From assembly GCA_963933055.1 (NCBI GenBank), contig CAWVSY010000072.1, forward strand, positions 1-15,842: 15,842 nt of DNA, written 5' to 3'. Made by a program: the position numbers and the translations under genes. Source of the stretch: Oleispira sp963933055 (lineage in GTDB: Bacteria > Pseudomonadota > Gammaproteobacteria > Pseudomonadales > Oceanobacteraceae). Shown here in pieces: positions 7,512 to 14,887 of the stretch. The notes under the pieces are model-generated. The model saw only the letters and a program-made list of their open reading frames with translations, ran no database searches and was not told the DNA's origin. How positions within the stretch are numbered: the first letter of the stretch is position 1; each line of letters opens with the position of its first letter.

Positions 7512-7940
7512 CTAAAACGGCACATCGTCATCAAAATTACCCGAAGAAGACGGTGTAAAGCCTCCCATATTAAAATCGTTACCACCACTTGGGGCAAAAC
7601 CGCCACCGTCGGTAGAACCCGCACCACCAAAGCCCGCATCAGGGCTCTCAATACGCCAAGCCTGCAAACTGGTAAAACACTTCTCTGGCTTACCCTGAGC
7701 CGCCCAAAGACGGCCCGACAGATTAAAATGCGCAATAATTTCTTGGCCCAACTGATACTGATCCATCAATGCACACTTATCTTTCAACAACTCAAGCGCC
7801 ACATAATTAGGATACGCAGGATTCTCACCCTCACCACTCAATTTGATAACAAACTCACGCTTAGTAAAACCATTCTGGCCAAACGACTGCGTCTCACCAA
7901 TAGAATGGATAACCCCTTGAACTTCAAAACTCTTCGACAT
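7512..7940 (-). CDS. DUF3127 OB-fold, SSB-like protein with acidic C-terminal tip
   Basis: A 142-residue protein. The first 100 residues match the DUF3127 family, which I know as an OB-fold single-strand-binding-like family: FEVQGVIHSIGETQSFG, NGFTKREFVIKL, VALELLKDKCALMDQYQLGQ, and TSLQAWRIE as the last strand. It then has a Gly/Ser/Phe-rich, probably disordered linker (about 101-135) and ends in FDDDVPF. That ending nearly copies the SSB C-terminal tip (E. coli DFDDDIPF), which docks SSB partner enzymes. This layout suggests binding of single-stranded nucleic acid and recruitment of repair or replication proteins; the role is inferred. AGG precedes the ATG by about 9 nt. The downstream TRM11-like gene follows after 59 nt. 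Confidence 0.85.
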   Translation of the reverse strand: MSKSFEVQGVIHSIGETQSFGQNGFTKREFVIKLSGEGENPAYPNYVALELLKDKCALMDQYQLGQEIIAHFNLSGRLWAAQGKPEKCFTSLQAWRIESPDAGFGGAGSTDGGGFAPSGGNDFNMGGFTPSSSGNFDDDVPF

Positions 7941-8059
7941 ACTAACGACCTAAAAATAAAGACATAGAAACTGGAGTGAATAATACCACTACCGGTTTTC
8001 ATAGGCCATCAGCCGATACTAAAACCCCCAATCGTGCACAATAGTGGCACCCGCCCCTT

Positions 8060-8635
8060 TTAACTCAAAATATAAGCCAGTATCAGCACAACTAATCCGG
8101 CCAACATAGATATTGAAGCGTTCCTTTTTAATTTTGGCATAACCAAAGCAACGATAGACCCGCTTAATAAACTAAAAAACAAACTCATACCGAATAATAT
8201 ACTCAGCACATAAAAAATATCCCCAGCAATACCTTTATGTATATAAACAAACTGTCGCCAGAGGTTGTTGTATTCAACGATCACTTTTACTGAATTAATT
8301 TCTTGCATCGGTGAAAAAGTTATTTGCTGATGAAAATCCCACCAGCCTTGATCATCGTCATGTGTGTAATAATTATCCGGCAATTTTTCTCCGTTAATGA
8401 CTTCAATTTTATGTTTTTTTATAAACTCTAAAGCAAAAATTTCAGCATCAACTTCTTCTAACGGAAAATATTTTTCAGTTTTTATTATGTACTCATCATA
8501 ACGGGAAGGCCCACCTTCAATTTCAAAAAGGTATAAAACACCGGTAAAAGTGAATAACAGCGCTAAGGGTAAAAAGAAACAAGAAACATAGGCATGCCAC
8601 TTAATCCACTGAATTCTTGCTTTAGAAGACAACAT
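8060..8635 (-). CDS. PepSY-associated transmembrane protein
   Basis: A 191-residue inner-membrane protein. TM1 is at about residues 12-37 (HAYVSCFFLPLALLFTFTG), followed by a periplasmic stretch of about 100 residues rich in acidic and aromatic residues (DDDQGWWDFHQQ). Then FVYIHKGIAGDIFYVLS begins TM2, and TM3 closes the protein (SISMLAGLVVLILAYIL). The W-x-x-H before TM1 and the H-K-G before TM2 are typical of PepSY_TM proteins, whose conserved histidines may hold a metal or haem. Such proteins often accompany siderophore receptors and are proposed to help reduce or process imported iron. ATG 8635 (GAG upstream) is preferred to TTG 8650. It lies after the histidine kinase but has its own likely promoter and Fur-like palindrome. 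Confidence 0.78.
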   Translation of the reverse strand: MLSSKARIQWIKWHAYVSCFFLPLALLFTFTGVLYLFEIEGGPSRYDEYIIKTEKYFPLEEVDAEIFALEFIKKHKIEVINGEKLPDNYYTHDDDQGWWDFHQQITFSPMQEINSVKVIVEYNNLWRQFVYIHKGIAGDIFYVLSILFGMSLFFSLLSGSIVALVMPKLKRNASISMLAGLVVLILAYILS

Positions 8636-8661
8636 AAAATTTAAACTCAAATAAAAATAGG

Positions 8662-8690
8662 ATGATAGATTCTAAGATTTAGTAAATCAA
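8662..8690 (-). promoter_or_regulatory. Predicted sigma-70 promoter of the PepSY gene
   Basis: On the minus strand TTGATT (8685-8690) and TATCAT (8662-8667) are separated by 17 nt, matching the -35 and -10 consensus at 4/6 and 5/6. The -35 box lies inside a Fur-like palindrome, so repression would be by direct occlusion. Confidence 0.5.
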
Positions 8691-8700
8691 AATCATTTAC
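8682..8700. promoter_or_regulatory. Candidate Fur box upstream of the PepSY gene
   Basis: The 19-bp sequence gtaaatcaaaatcatttac has symmetric ends (GTAAAT/ATTTAC). By my count it matches the Fur consensus GATAATGATAATCATTATC at 13 of 19 positions. It overlaps the predicted -35 box of the PepSY gene. Position and symmetry support an iron-responsive operator; the match is moderate. Confidence 0.45.
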
Positions 8701-8705
8701 ATTTT

Positions 8706-10169
8706 TTACGTTAAAGAGGAACCTAAAGCACAATGACCGACGGGTAGAGTGATAACAAATAGCAACCCATGAGGTGTATTATTTTTTGCATAAATAGAAC
8801 CACCAACAGCCTCTACCTGGCGTTTACTCAAGGCCAGCCCCAAACCATAACCACCTGTCACCTTGTCTTTTGAACAAGGGCCTTCTGAACAATGGTCTCT
8901 TGCTGGGTTAACTCTAAAGAATGGTTCAAATATCTCTTCTAAATAACGCTCACTAACACCGTCTCCACAATCTGAAATACATATGACAACATTTGGCGTT
9001 GGTAAATCAGGATTCATTTGAAGATCTATAGCAATTTTAATTCCTGGCAAAGTATATTTCATTGCGTTTCTAATTATATTCTCTAATGCTTGACCAACTG
9101 CTCGATGATTACTCTCGTGAATCACACATGTCTCTGGAGCTGTTATAACAATATCGTTCCTAGAAAATTCAAAAATCGCATCTTCACAAATAGCATCAAT
9201 CAACAATACTAAATCTACTGATTCTTTTACAAGTTGAGTCTCTTCATTATTTAGCCAAGACAGCATTAATGTATCTTCTAACAATACTTGCATAGCATTG
9301 ACTTCTTGCTCTACGCGATCAAGCGTTGGCTTGGTCAACTCATTATTTAACATCAGTTTAATACGAGTAATTGGCGTTCGTAATTCATGAGAAATATCTT
9401 GAATAAGCTGTCGTTGTCGCTCTACTAATAAATTGACTTTTTTAGCCATAATACCAAAGCTACGTGCTAACTCACCCATATCATCTTTTCTTTTAATAAA
9501 ACTGTCCGCCAACTTAATATCAAAGTTTCCACTACTGATACTGTGAGTAGCACGCTCTAACGACTTCAAAGGCAATATAATATTTCTATGTATAAGAAAA
9601 CTAAGAAATGCTACTAAAAGCATCGGAAGCCCTATCTTTATAAGATTATCTAGAATCTTCCAATAAGCACCTGGCCTCATCCTCTGTGGCAATTGAATCA
9701 GAAGTGTATATTCAGTATCAGGAATTTTAAGTTTCATTACAGGATTACGACTGTAATATAAATGAATCGGATAGTGGATATCACGCCCTGCTGTTAAATT
9801 TTTTTCACCGTATAAAACATTTTCATCATAACGGCCTGCCAACCAAGAAAACTCTGCTTTAATAATCGCTAGCCAAGTAGCTTCAGATACGATCACTTGA
9901 TCAACCCATTCACTAATGCTGATAGCATTATTCTCATCATTAATAATATAGGAAGCCTGCTTTGCATATTCCTGCAGCTGCTGTTGATGCTCTATAGATA
10001 CAGTACTAAAACTCGTCTCGGTATAATCACTCACTACTATCACAGCCCAAGTTATTAAAACCCCCGACACGGCCATCAACAAATATAACTTATGAAACAA
10101 GCTCAATTGAATATTAAAAAGCCCAACGGTAGATTGAATGAATGACTTAATAATAGATTTACGACTCAA
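8706..10169 (-). CDS. Two-component sensor histidine kinase (HAMP, HisKA, HATPase)
   Basis: A membrane sensor that would phosphorylate the adjacent response regulator. Counting from TTG 10169 (487 residues): TM1 about 27-47, a periplasmic domain of about 130 residues with no recognisable sensor fold, TM2 about 177-193, then a HAMP linker. The H box DISHELRTPITR has phospho-acceptor His261. The N box is ENIIRNAMKY, the D box SDCGDG and the G box GGYGLGLALSKR. The layout matches CpxA/PfeS-like kinases. Between F box and G box the ATP lid carries a short extra segment with two cysteines (CSEGPC). TTG 10169 has AGGGG 7 nt upstream and overlaps the regulator gene by 11 nt, implying coupled translation; TTG 10214 would add 15 residues with a poorer site. 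Neighbours suggest it controls the TonB receptor. Confidence 0.9.
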   Translation of the reverse strand: MSRKSIIKSFIQSTVGLFNIQLSLFHKLYLLMAVSGVLITWAVIVVSDYTETSFSTVSIEHQQQLQEYAKQASYIINDENNAISISEWVDQVIVSEATWLAIIKAEFSWLAGRYDENVLYGEKNLTAGRDIHYPIHLYYSRNPVMKLKIPDTEYTLLIQLPQRMRPGAYWKILDNLIKIGLPMLLVAFLSFLIHRNIILPLKSLERATHSISSGNFDIKLADSFIKRKDDMGELARSFGIMAKKVNLLVERQRQLIQDISHELRTPITRIKLMLNNELTKPTLDRVEQEVNAMQVLLEDTLMLSWLNNEETQLVKESVDLVLLIDAICEDAIFEFSRNDIVITAPETCVIHESNHRAVGQALENIIRNAMKYTLPGIKIAIDLQMNPDLPTPNVVICISDCGDGVSERYLEEIFEPFFRVNPARDHCSEGPCSKDKVTGGYGLGLALSKRQVEAVGGSIYAKNNTPHGLLFVITLPVGHCALGSSLT

Positions 10170-10863
10170 AACAATACCCCTGGCCACGTACCGTTTTAAT
10201 CGTATTAACAGCAATACCCGCGGTCGTTATTTTTTTTCTAATTTTACTGATATGCATATCGAGCGTTCGATCATATCGACTAAACTCCCTCAACAATACA
10301 TTTTGATACAGATAGGCCTTGCTAAGCACCTCACCACGCTCTTGAATCAGTGCATATAAGAGATCAAACTCAATGGGGGTAAATAGAATGGGTTTATCAT
10401 GGATTAATACATCACCCGTAGCTTTATTTAAACGAATGTACTTGCTGCTGACGGTATTTACTTCAACTCCCGATGTACTTACTTCGGAGAATCCATTTAT
10501 TTTCTCAGTACGACGCAATATCGCTTGAATTCTTAATTCCAATTCATCCATATTAAAAGGCTTTATTAAATAATCATCAGCCCCTGTTTTAAATCCAACA
10601 ATTCTATCTTGCTCACCTCCTTTTGCCGTAAGAAACATCAACGGCGTTTGTTTTTTATCACGTAGAGATTTCAATACCTGAAAACCATCTAACTTTGGAA
10701 TCATGACATCCAATAGAATTAACTGGTAATCATTCAACAACGCCAAATTCAAACCTTCTTCACCATCAAAAGCCACGTCAACTTCATAACCTAAGCCTTC
10801 TAAGTTTTCTGAAAGTAATTCATTTACGGTCTTATCGTCTTCTATAACTAAAATTTTATGCAT
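10159..10863 (-). CDS. OmpR/PhoB-family response regulator
   Basis: A 234-residue DNA-binding regulator. The receiver domain (about 1-115) has the acidic pocket Glu8-Asp9-Asp10, phospho-acceptor Asp52 in LLDVMIP, Thr79 in FLTAK and Lys101 in IKPF. The C-terminal winged helix (about 140-234) includes LFTPIEFDLLYALIQERGEVLSK, then YDRTLDMHISKIRKKI as the recognition helix, and ends VRGQGYCFES. It would be phosphorylated by the kinase encoded by the overlapping downstream gene. By analogy with PfeR and PirR it probably activates the receptor gene just upstream. An intrinsic terminator lies between that receptor gene and this one, so expression would depend on read-through or a promoter not evident here. 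The start site has AGG about 10 nt upstream, within a CTGTAGG that repeats the terminator stem sequence. Confidence 0.93.
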   Translation of the reverse strand: MHKILVIEDDKTVNELLSENLEGLGYEVDVAFDGEEGLNLALLNDYQLILLDVMIPKLDGFQVLKSLRDKKQTPLMFLTAKGGEQDRIVGFKTGADDYLIKPFNMDELELRIQAILRRTEKINGFSEVSTSGVEVNTVSSKYIRLNKATGDVLIHDKPILFTPIEFDLLYALIQERGEVLSKAYLYQNVLLREFSRYDRTLDMHISKIRKKITTAGIAVNTIKTVRGQGYCFES

Positions 10864-10891
10864 GAATATTTAACCTACAGATACAACAAAA

Positions 10892-10916
10892 CTCCTGTAG
10901 GAAATTCCTACAGGAG
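10892..10916 (-). terminator. Intrinsic terminator after the TonB receptor gene
   Basis: CTCCTGTAGGAA and TTCCTACAGGAG form a perfect 12-bp stem around a single central base. On the minus strand the stem is followed by TTTTGTTGT. It lies 33 nt past the receptor stop and 29 nt before the response-regulator start. The other strand has no T run, so it is read as a minus-strand terminator. Confidence 0.75.
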
Positions 10917-10948
10917 CTTACAATCACGAAACAAAAATTACGTTATAT

Positions 10949-13003
10949 TTAAAACTTCAAGGCAGCACTTAAACGAATATCTCGGCCTGGATCGGATTGA
11001 CCTGAAATCAATTCATACCCTGCGTTCGCCGTAAAATCAGCGGGTGAAGAGTGGTTAATGTAATCTTCATCAAATACATTTTTAACCGTTAGATTTAAGA
11101 CAAGCGTATCATCGGCCATTGGAGACCAGCGTGCATAAATATCATGAGTCGAATAACCCGATTTTTTCGTTGAAATTGTTCCAGGATCTTCTACACCCGT
11201 TCTATCAACATAAATCAGATCATACGAAGTAGAAGCAATAGGACTAACCACCTGACCAGTCCAACCGATCAGCCACGCCGAATCAATTTGATAATTAACA
11301 TCTAGCAATAATGTATCACCAACAGATGTTGCAGTACCTGCACTGATATAACGTTCTGCGGTCACACCATCTTGTTCTGTTTTGGCGCTATGAAAACTGG
11401 AATTCACACTAAGTCCACTATTTTCATACCCTGCCTTCAGATAATAACCACGTGTTTCAATATCGTCGGTATTTACCCATTCAGTGCTCCAGCGATATTG
11501 ACCTTCATAACCAATCGCATCATCAATAATAGCTTGATAAGCCCCCCCTGCCAGAGATACAAAACCAACATTATATTCTATTGCTATTTCAGTATTTTTA
11601 GAGCGCTCTGCTTTAAGATCAGGATCATTTGTATTAGAACCTTCAGACACGGTATATGCATCTCTTACCGTCGCCCCCCGAATCGCTTCAGCATAACCAC
11701 CACTGATACTTAACTCAGGTGTGATCGCATAGTTCGCACTTAAGTTAGGGGCCATACCTGAATCTGTAATTTTCTGACCGTTCACATCCTTTAATGAATA
11801 ATCATCGTAACGCAGACCTGCTGTAACCGTTAACTGCGCATTAACACTGATAACATCTTGAACATAAAGCCCCATGACTTCACCAGATTCGTCGTCAGAA
11901 GTTGGCGTTTCAAGAAATCCAGTTGCAGCATTATAATCAGTATAGGATTCTAACTTTGATGTATCTTCTCGGTAATTCACGCCGTAAATCAGCTTATTAC
12001 TGCCAAATATACTGATGTTTTCAATCGTTAAACCAGAAGTTTCAACAGAACCATCATGTACGTCACCGTTGGCAAGATACTGACCTTCTCGTAATTGCTC
12101 AACTTGAGTGTGATAAGCATTAACCGAAAGGTTTACCAATTCACTCGCTGTATTTAAATTATAATTTGCAATAATCGTTTCACGATTTGCTTCTGTTGCT
12201 GTAATGACATTTCTAAAATGAGGAACATATTCAGGACGATACAGAATGTCGCCTTCTTGATTAAGCGACTCATAGCTTAATGAGAACTTTTGCTCATCAT
12301 TAATGTTCGCGACCAGCTTAACAAAACCGACCAAATTTTCAGACTCAGATCCTTCTATCTCATCACCACCGCCATCTTTACGATTATTCAAATCAGCAGT
12401 TACGATATTAGCCAAAGCACCAAATTTACCTTTTTTATCACCAGCATAGACCGTTGCACTGTGTTTAAAGCTTTCACCATTACTGTAATAAGTAGATTTA
12501 AGCATTGCCCCTACCGTTTCGTTTGCACGTAATAGATCTTCAGGATCTTTAGTTACAAAACGTACCGTACCGCCCAATGCCCCCAAACCTGCAGTAGCGC
12601 TACCCGCACCCGCTTCGACTTCTACCCGCTTCAAAAGATCAGGTTCAATAACAACGCGACCTGCGTGATGGAAAACACCACCAGCCTGAGAAGCGCCGTC
12701 TACAGTGACATTAACTAAATCTTCACCAATATTGCGCACATAAATCTTTTGGCCTAGGGCTACTGGGCCACCCGCACTCACTTCTGGGTTTAAAGCAAAA
12801 ACATCATTAAGATCACCTGCTTGAGCGTTCTCAAGCATTTCTTGAGTTACCACACTATCAACACCACTCGTCGCCTGACCCACGACAGATACCATCTCTA
12901 GATTTAATGCTGCTTTTGGCTCTTGTAAAGCTTCATTCGCCAAAGCAGCCTGAGTACCCAGTGCTGTTGCAACAGCCAGCGTAAGTAATTTTAGATGATA
13001 CAT
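10949..13003 (-). CDS. TonB-dependent outer-membrane receptor (iron-siderophore or haem type)
   Basis: A 684-residue receptor. The signal peptide is about residues 1-22 (cut after AALA). A TonB-box-like strand, LEMVSVVG, is at 35-42. The plug domain runs to about 160 and contains YVRNIGEDLVNVTVDG, then GGVFHHAGRVVIEPDLLKRVEVEAG and GLGALGGTVRFVTKDPEDL. The FHH...PDLLK...GALGG pattern resembles FrpB/haem-receptor-type plugs. The barrel follows, with a DPDLKAERSKNTEIAIEY segment (the NPDLKPE motif) and a terminal Phe for outer-membrane assembly. It imports a metal complex using TonB-ExbBD energy; none of those partner genes is in the window. The start is supported by AGGGAG 5 nt before the ATG. 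A Fur-box-like promoter lies just upstream, and a two-component system and PepSY protein follow. Ligand identity is uncertain. Confidence 0.93.
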   Translation of the reverse strand: MYHLKLLTLAVATALGTQAALANEALQEPKAALNLEMVSVVGQATSGVDSVVTQEMLENAQAGDLNDVFALNPEVSAGGPVALGQKIYVRNIGEDLVNVTVDGASQAGGVFHHAGRVVIEPDLLKRVEVEAGAGSATAGLGALGGTVRFVTKDPEDLLRANETVGAMLKSTYYSNGESFKHSATVYAGDKKGKFGALANIVTADLNNRKDGGGDEIEGSESENLVGFVKLVANINDEQKFSLSYESLNQEGDILYRPEYVPHFRNVITATEANRETIIANYNLNTASELVNLSVNAYHTQVEQLREGQYLANGDVHDGSVETSGLTIENISIFGSNKLIYGVNYREDTSKLESYTDYNAATGFLETPTSDDESGEVMGLYVQDVISVNAQLTVTAGLRYDDYSLKDVNGQKITDSGMAPNLSANYAITPELSISGGYAEAIRGATVRDAYTVSEGSNTNDPDLKAERSKNTEIAIEYNVGFVSLAGGAYQAIIDDAIGYEGQYRWSTEWVNTDDIETRGYYLKAGYENSGLSVNSSFHSAKTEQDGVTAERYISAGTATSVGDTLLLDVNYQIDSAWLIGWTGQVVSPIASTSYDLIYVDRTGVEDPGTISTKKSGYSTHDIYARWSPMADDTLVLNLTVKNVFDEDYINHSSPADFTANAGYELISGQSDPGRDIRLSAALKF

Positions 13004-13035
13004 AATAACTCCCTAATTGATATTGATTCCTATTT

Positions 13036-13054
13036 GCGGATCATTATCATTATA
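13036..13054. promoter_or_regulatory. Fur box overlapping the -10 of the TonB receptor promoter
   Basis: Minus-strand TATAATGATAATGAT repeats the GATAAT hexamer of Fur operators. The best 19-bp alignment to the consensus has 14 matches by my count. The first TATAAT (13049-13054) can serve as the -10 box, with the receptor start 46 nt downstream. The -35 is poor, which would fit a promoter needing an activator such as the neighbouring response regulator. Confidence 0.72.
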
Positions 13055-13090
13055 TTTTAGGGAATGTGTAGCACTTTTACATTTATTACA

Positions 13091-13567
13091 CTATTTTCCT
13101 ACACGCCGAGCATGCCAATACGCACTCTGCCAATAAGGATTATCTAACCGCGACAACATCACCCCACGCGAACTGGAAGTATGAATGAACTGTTTTTTGC
13201 CCACATAAATACCAATGTGACGCTGATTATAGCCCGTCTGAAAAAAGACCAAATCTCCCGGTCGCAAATCCTCCTGCTCAATCACCTTCCCTTTCAACGC
13301 CTGTGACTGCGTAGTACGAGGAAGACGAATACCAAATTCCTCCGCAAAGGTTAAATAAATAAATCCCGAACAATCGATTCCACCCTTTGTCAGCCCACCA
13401 TAACGATACGGAACACCTTCCCACTCAGACAATTGCTCTAATAACTGACTGCGCACCTGTGCATGATCTGCCATATCAATACGATCGCCTGTAGGCACCG
13501 AACTGCATGCCGATAAATAAGCAGCAATACAGGCAATTAATACCCAACGACCTGTCGATTTAATCAT
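13091..13567 (-). CDS. NlpC/P60-family lipoprotein, putative peptidoglycan endopeptidase
   Basis: A 158-residue lipoprotein of the Spr/NlpC type that would cut peptide cross-links in peptidoglycan. The signal peptide ends in the lipobox LSAC with lipid-bearing Cys21, and Ser follows at +2, which favours the outer membrane. The catalytic domain is complete: Cys66 in GGIDCSGFIY, His117 in QRHIGIYVG and a third polar residue, His129, in FIHTSS. PYRYGG before the Cys and RPGDLVFF before the His are standard. ATG 13567 is chosen because GGGGTG lies 7 nt upstream and the signal peptide then starts normally; ATG 13582 would add five residues. It is divergent from the DUF1704 gene and 87 nt upstream of the TonB receptor start on the same strand, with the receptor promoter in that gap. 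Confidence 0.92.
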   Translation of the reverse strand: MIKSTGRWVLIACIAAYLSACSSVPTGDRIDMADHAQVRSQLLEQLSEWEGVPYRYGGLTKGGIDCSGFIYLTFAEEFGIRLPRTTQSQALKGKVIEQEDLRPGDLVFFQTGYNQRHIGIYVGKKQFIHTSSSRGVMLSRLDNPYWQSAYWHARRVGK

Positions 13568-13591
13568 CAAAATACACCCCATAATCTACTG

Positions 13592-13597
13592 ATTATA
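13592..13597 (-). promoter_or_regulatory. -10 box candidate of the NlpC/P60 gene
   Basis: A perfect TATAAT on the minus strand lies 24 nt before the chosen ATG. No good -35 hexamer stands 16-18 nt upstream, so the assignment rests on the -10 box alone. Confidence 0.35.
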
Positions 13598-13608
13598 TTC
13601 ATAGGAGA

Positions 13609-13638
13609 TTGAGAATTTATCCTATATTATTTTAAAAA
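13609..13638 (+). promoter_or_regulatory. Possible promoter of the DUF1704 gene
   Basis: TTGAGA (13609-13614) and TAAAAA (13633-13638) are separated by 18 nt, about 40 nt before ATG 13680. The match is 4/6 for both hexamers in an A+T-rich divergent intergenic region, so this is only a suggestion. Confidence 0.3.
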
Positions 13639-13679
13639 TGCACAACCGTGATACATCGATACCGACATGAGACTACGCG

Positions 13680-14816
13680 ATGCAATACCAAATTGATCCA
13701 ACCATCAGCGCCATAGATTCAGAGCTTCACGCACTCGTCAGTAAAATCAACATTTTAGATGCCGTAAAGCCCTTAAATTATCTACAAGAAAAAGAAACCT
13801 TCTTTGCCAACAACTTTTCCAATAGCCCAGCGTTTACATACAAAACCAACGATGTCGATACCTTTGCGCTCAAACGAAAACTCTACAACCTTCCGCTAGA
13901 AAACATCAAAGACGAAGATCTTTATACACTTTACCTAGCGGTTATTGATTCTTATGCCGACAAAATAGACCAATACAAATCCATCGGCACCAACGAATTT
14001 TTATACGACTCATTACGATATTACGGTGAGCCGAGTGAAAAAGACATTCACAATGCCCAATTTATCTTACACCTACCGCCGAACCCCAATGACAAAATCG
14101 GCGACATTGTCGACGCCCAAGGCATTATCAACATCTTATCGGCCATGGTTGAAGAAGAAAAATATACCTGGGAAATGAAACTGGATGAAACCATGGTCGC
14201 CAACGCACTTGTGTCTGGCACCACCGTTAGAATTAATAGCAACGCCAAACTGCACGAAACAGATGCTCATGCACTAGCGCATCACGAATTAGGCGTACAC
14301 CTAGCCACCTCATTGAATAGCAGTATGCAACCACTGCGCATTTTATCGTTAGGCTGCCCACTAAGCACCATGACCCAAGAAGGCATGGCGATTTTAAGCG
14401 AATATTTATCGGGCAACCTCACACTGCAACGCTTAAAAACATTAGCCTTGCGCGTGATCGCCGTGAAATCACTGATCGAAGACAAAAACTTTCGCACCAC
14501 TTTCTTAATACTAAAAGAAACCTACAACGTAAGCGACGAACAAGCCTATACCATCACCGCCCGAGTTTACCGAGGCGGCGGTTATACCAAAGACTACCTT
14601 TACCTAAAAGGCTTTAGCTTAATCTTAAACGCCTACGAACATGAAAAAGACTTTAACAACCTACTCACAGGCAAAACATCCTTAGAATTTTTACCGCTAA
14701 TCACACGCCTAATCGACAAAGGATTAATAAACGCCCCCCACTTCATTACTCCGGCCTTTAAAAATCCGGTACAAAGTGATGCGGTGAATACGTTCATAAC
14801 CCACGCCATACGGTAA
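13680..14816 (+). CDS. DUF1704 zincin-like protein (QEGLA-motif, 'flavohemoglobin expression-modulating' family)
   Basis: A 378-residue probable metalloprotease. HHELGVH (201-207) supplies a zinc-binding H-E-x-x-x-H (His202, Glu203, His207). TQEGMA (232-237) carries the family's QEGLA motif with Glu234 as the likely third ligand or catalytic residue. TVRINSNAK (182-190) and YRGGGYTKDYLYL (297-309) are other conserved-looking blocks. The family name comes from a genetic observation on flavohaemoglobin expression; the eukaryotic DUF1704 protein MATCAP is a tubulin carboxypeptidase, so peptide or C-terminal processing is plausible here too, but the substrate is unknown. There is no signal peptide or TM segment, so it is cytoplasmic. 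Bacterial members can be longer, with a partner ATP-grasp gene; none is present here. It ends just before a bidirectional hairpin. Confidence 0.85.
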   Translation: MQYQIDPTISAIDSELHALVSKINILDAVKPLNYLQEKETFFANNFSNSPAFTYKTNDVDTFALKRKLYNLPLENIKDEDLYTLYLAVIDSYADKIDQYKSIGTNEFLYDSLRYYGEPSEKDIHNAQFILHLPPNPNDKIGDIVDAQGIINILSAMVEEEKYTWEMKLDETMVANALVSGTTVRINSNAKLHETDAHALAHHELGVHLATSLNSSMQPLRILSLGCPLSTMTQEGMAILSEYLSGNLTLQRLKTLALRVIAVKSLIEDKNFRTTFLILKETYNVSDEQAYTITARVYRGGGYTKDYLYLKGFSLILNAYEHEKDFNNLLTGKTSLEFLPLITRLIDKGLINAPHFITPAFKNPVQSDAVNTFITHAIR

Positions 14817-14830
14817 TAATCAGCTCACGC

Positions 14831-14863
14831 TATGAGCCGAATACACTTTCTATTCGGCTCATA
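14831..14863. terminator. Bidirectional stem-loop between DUF1704 and XRE genes
   Basis: A perfect 13-bp stem, TATGAGCCGAATA / TATTCGGCTCATA, with the 7-nt loop CACTTTC. It sits 15 nt past the DUF1704 stop and 25 nt past the convergent XRE stop. Neither side has a strong T run, but position and stability favour a shared transcription end. Confidence 0.7.
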
Positions 14864-14887
14864 CTCAACAGACCATCAACAATCTCA

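Noticed and set aside
7506..7967. Plus-strand open frame of 153 codons opposite the DUF3127 gene
   Set aside because: The opposite strand encodes a protein with clear family motifs and an SSB-like tip; the plus frame is an Arg/Thr-rich shadow.
11372..11713. Plus-strand open frame of 113 codons inside the TonB receptor gene
   Set aside because: Antisense to a well-supported receptor barrel, Ile/Cys/Thr-rich, with no motif or ribosome binding site.
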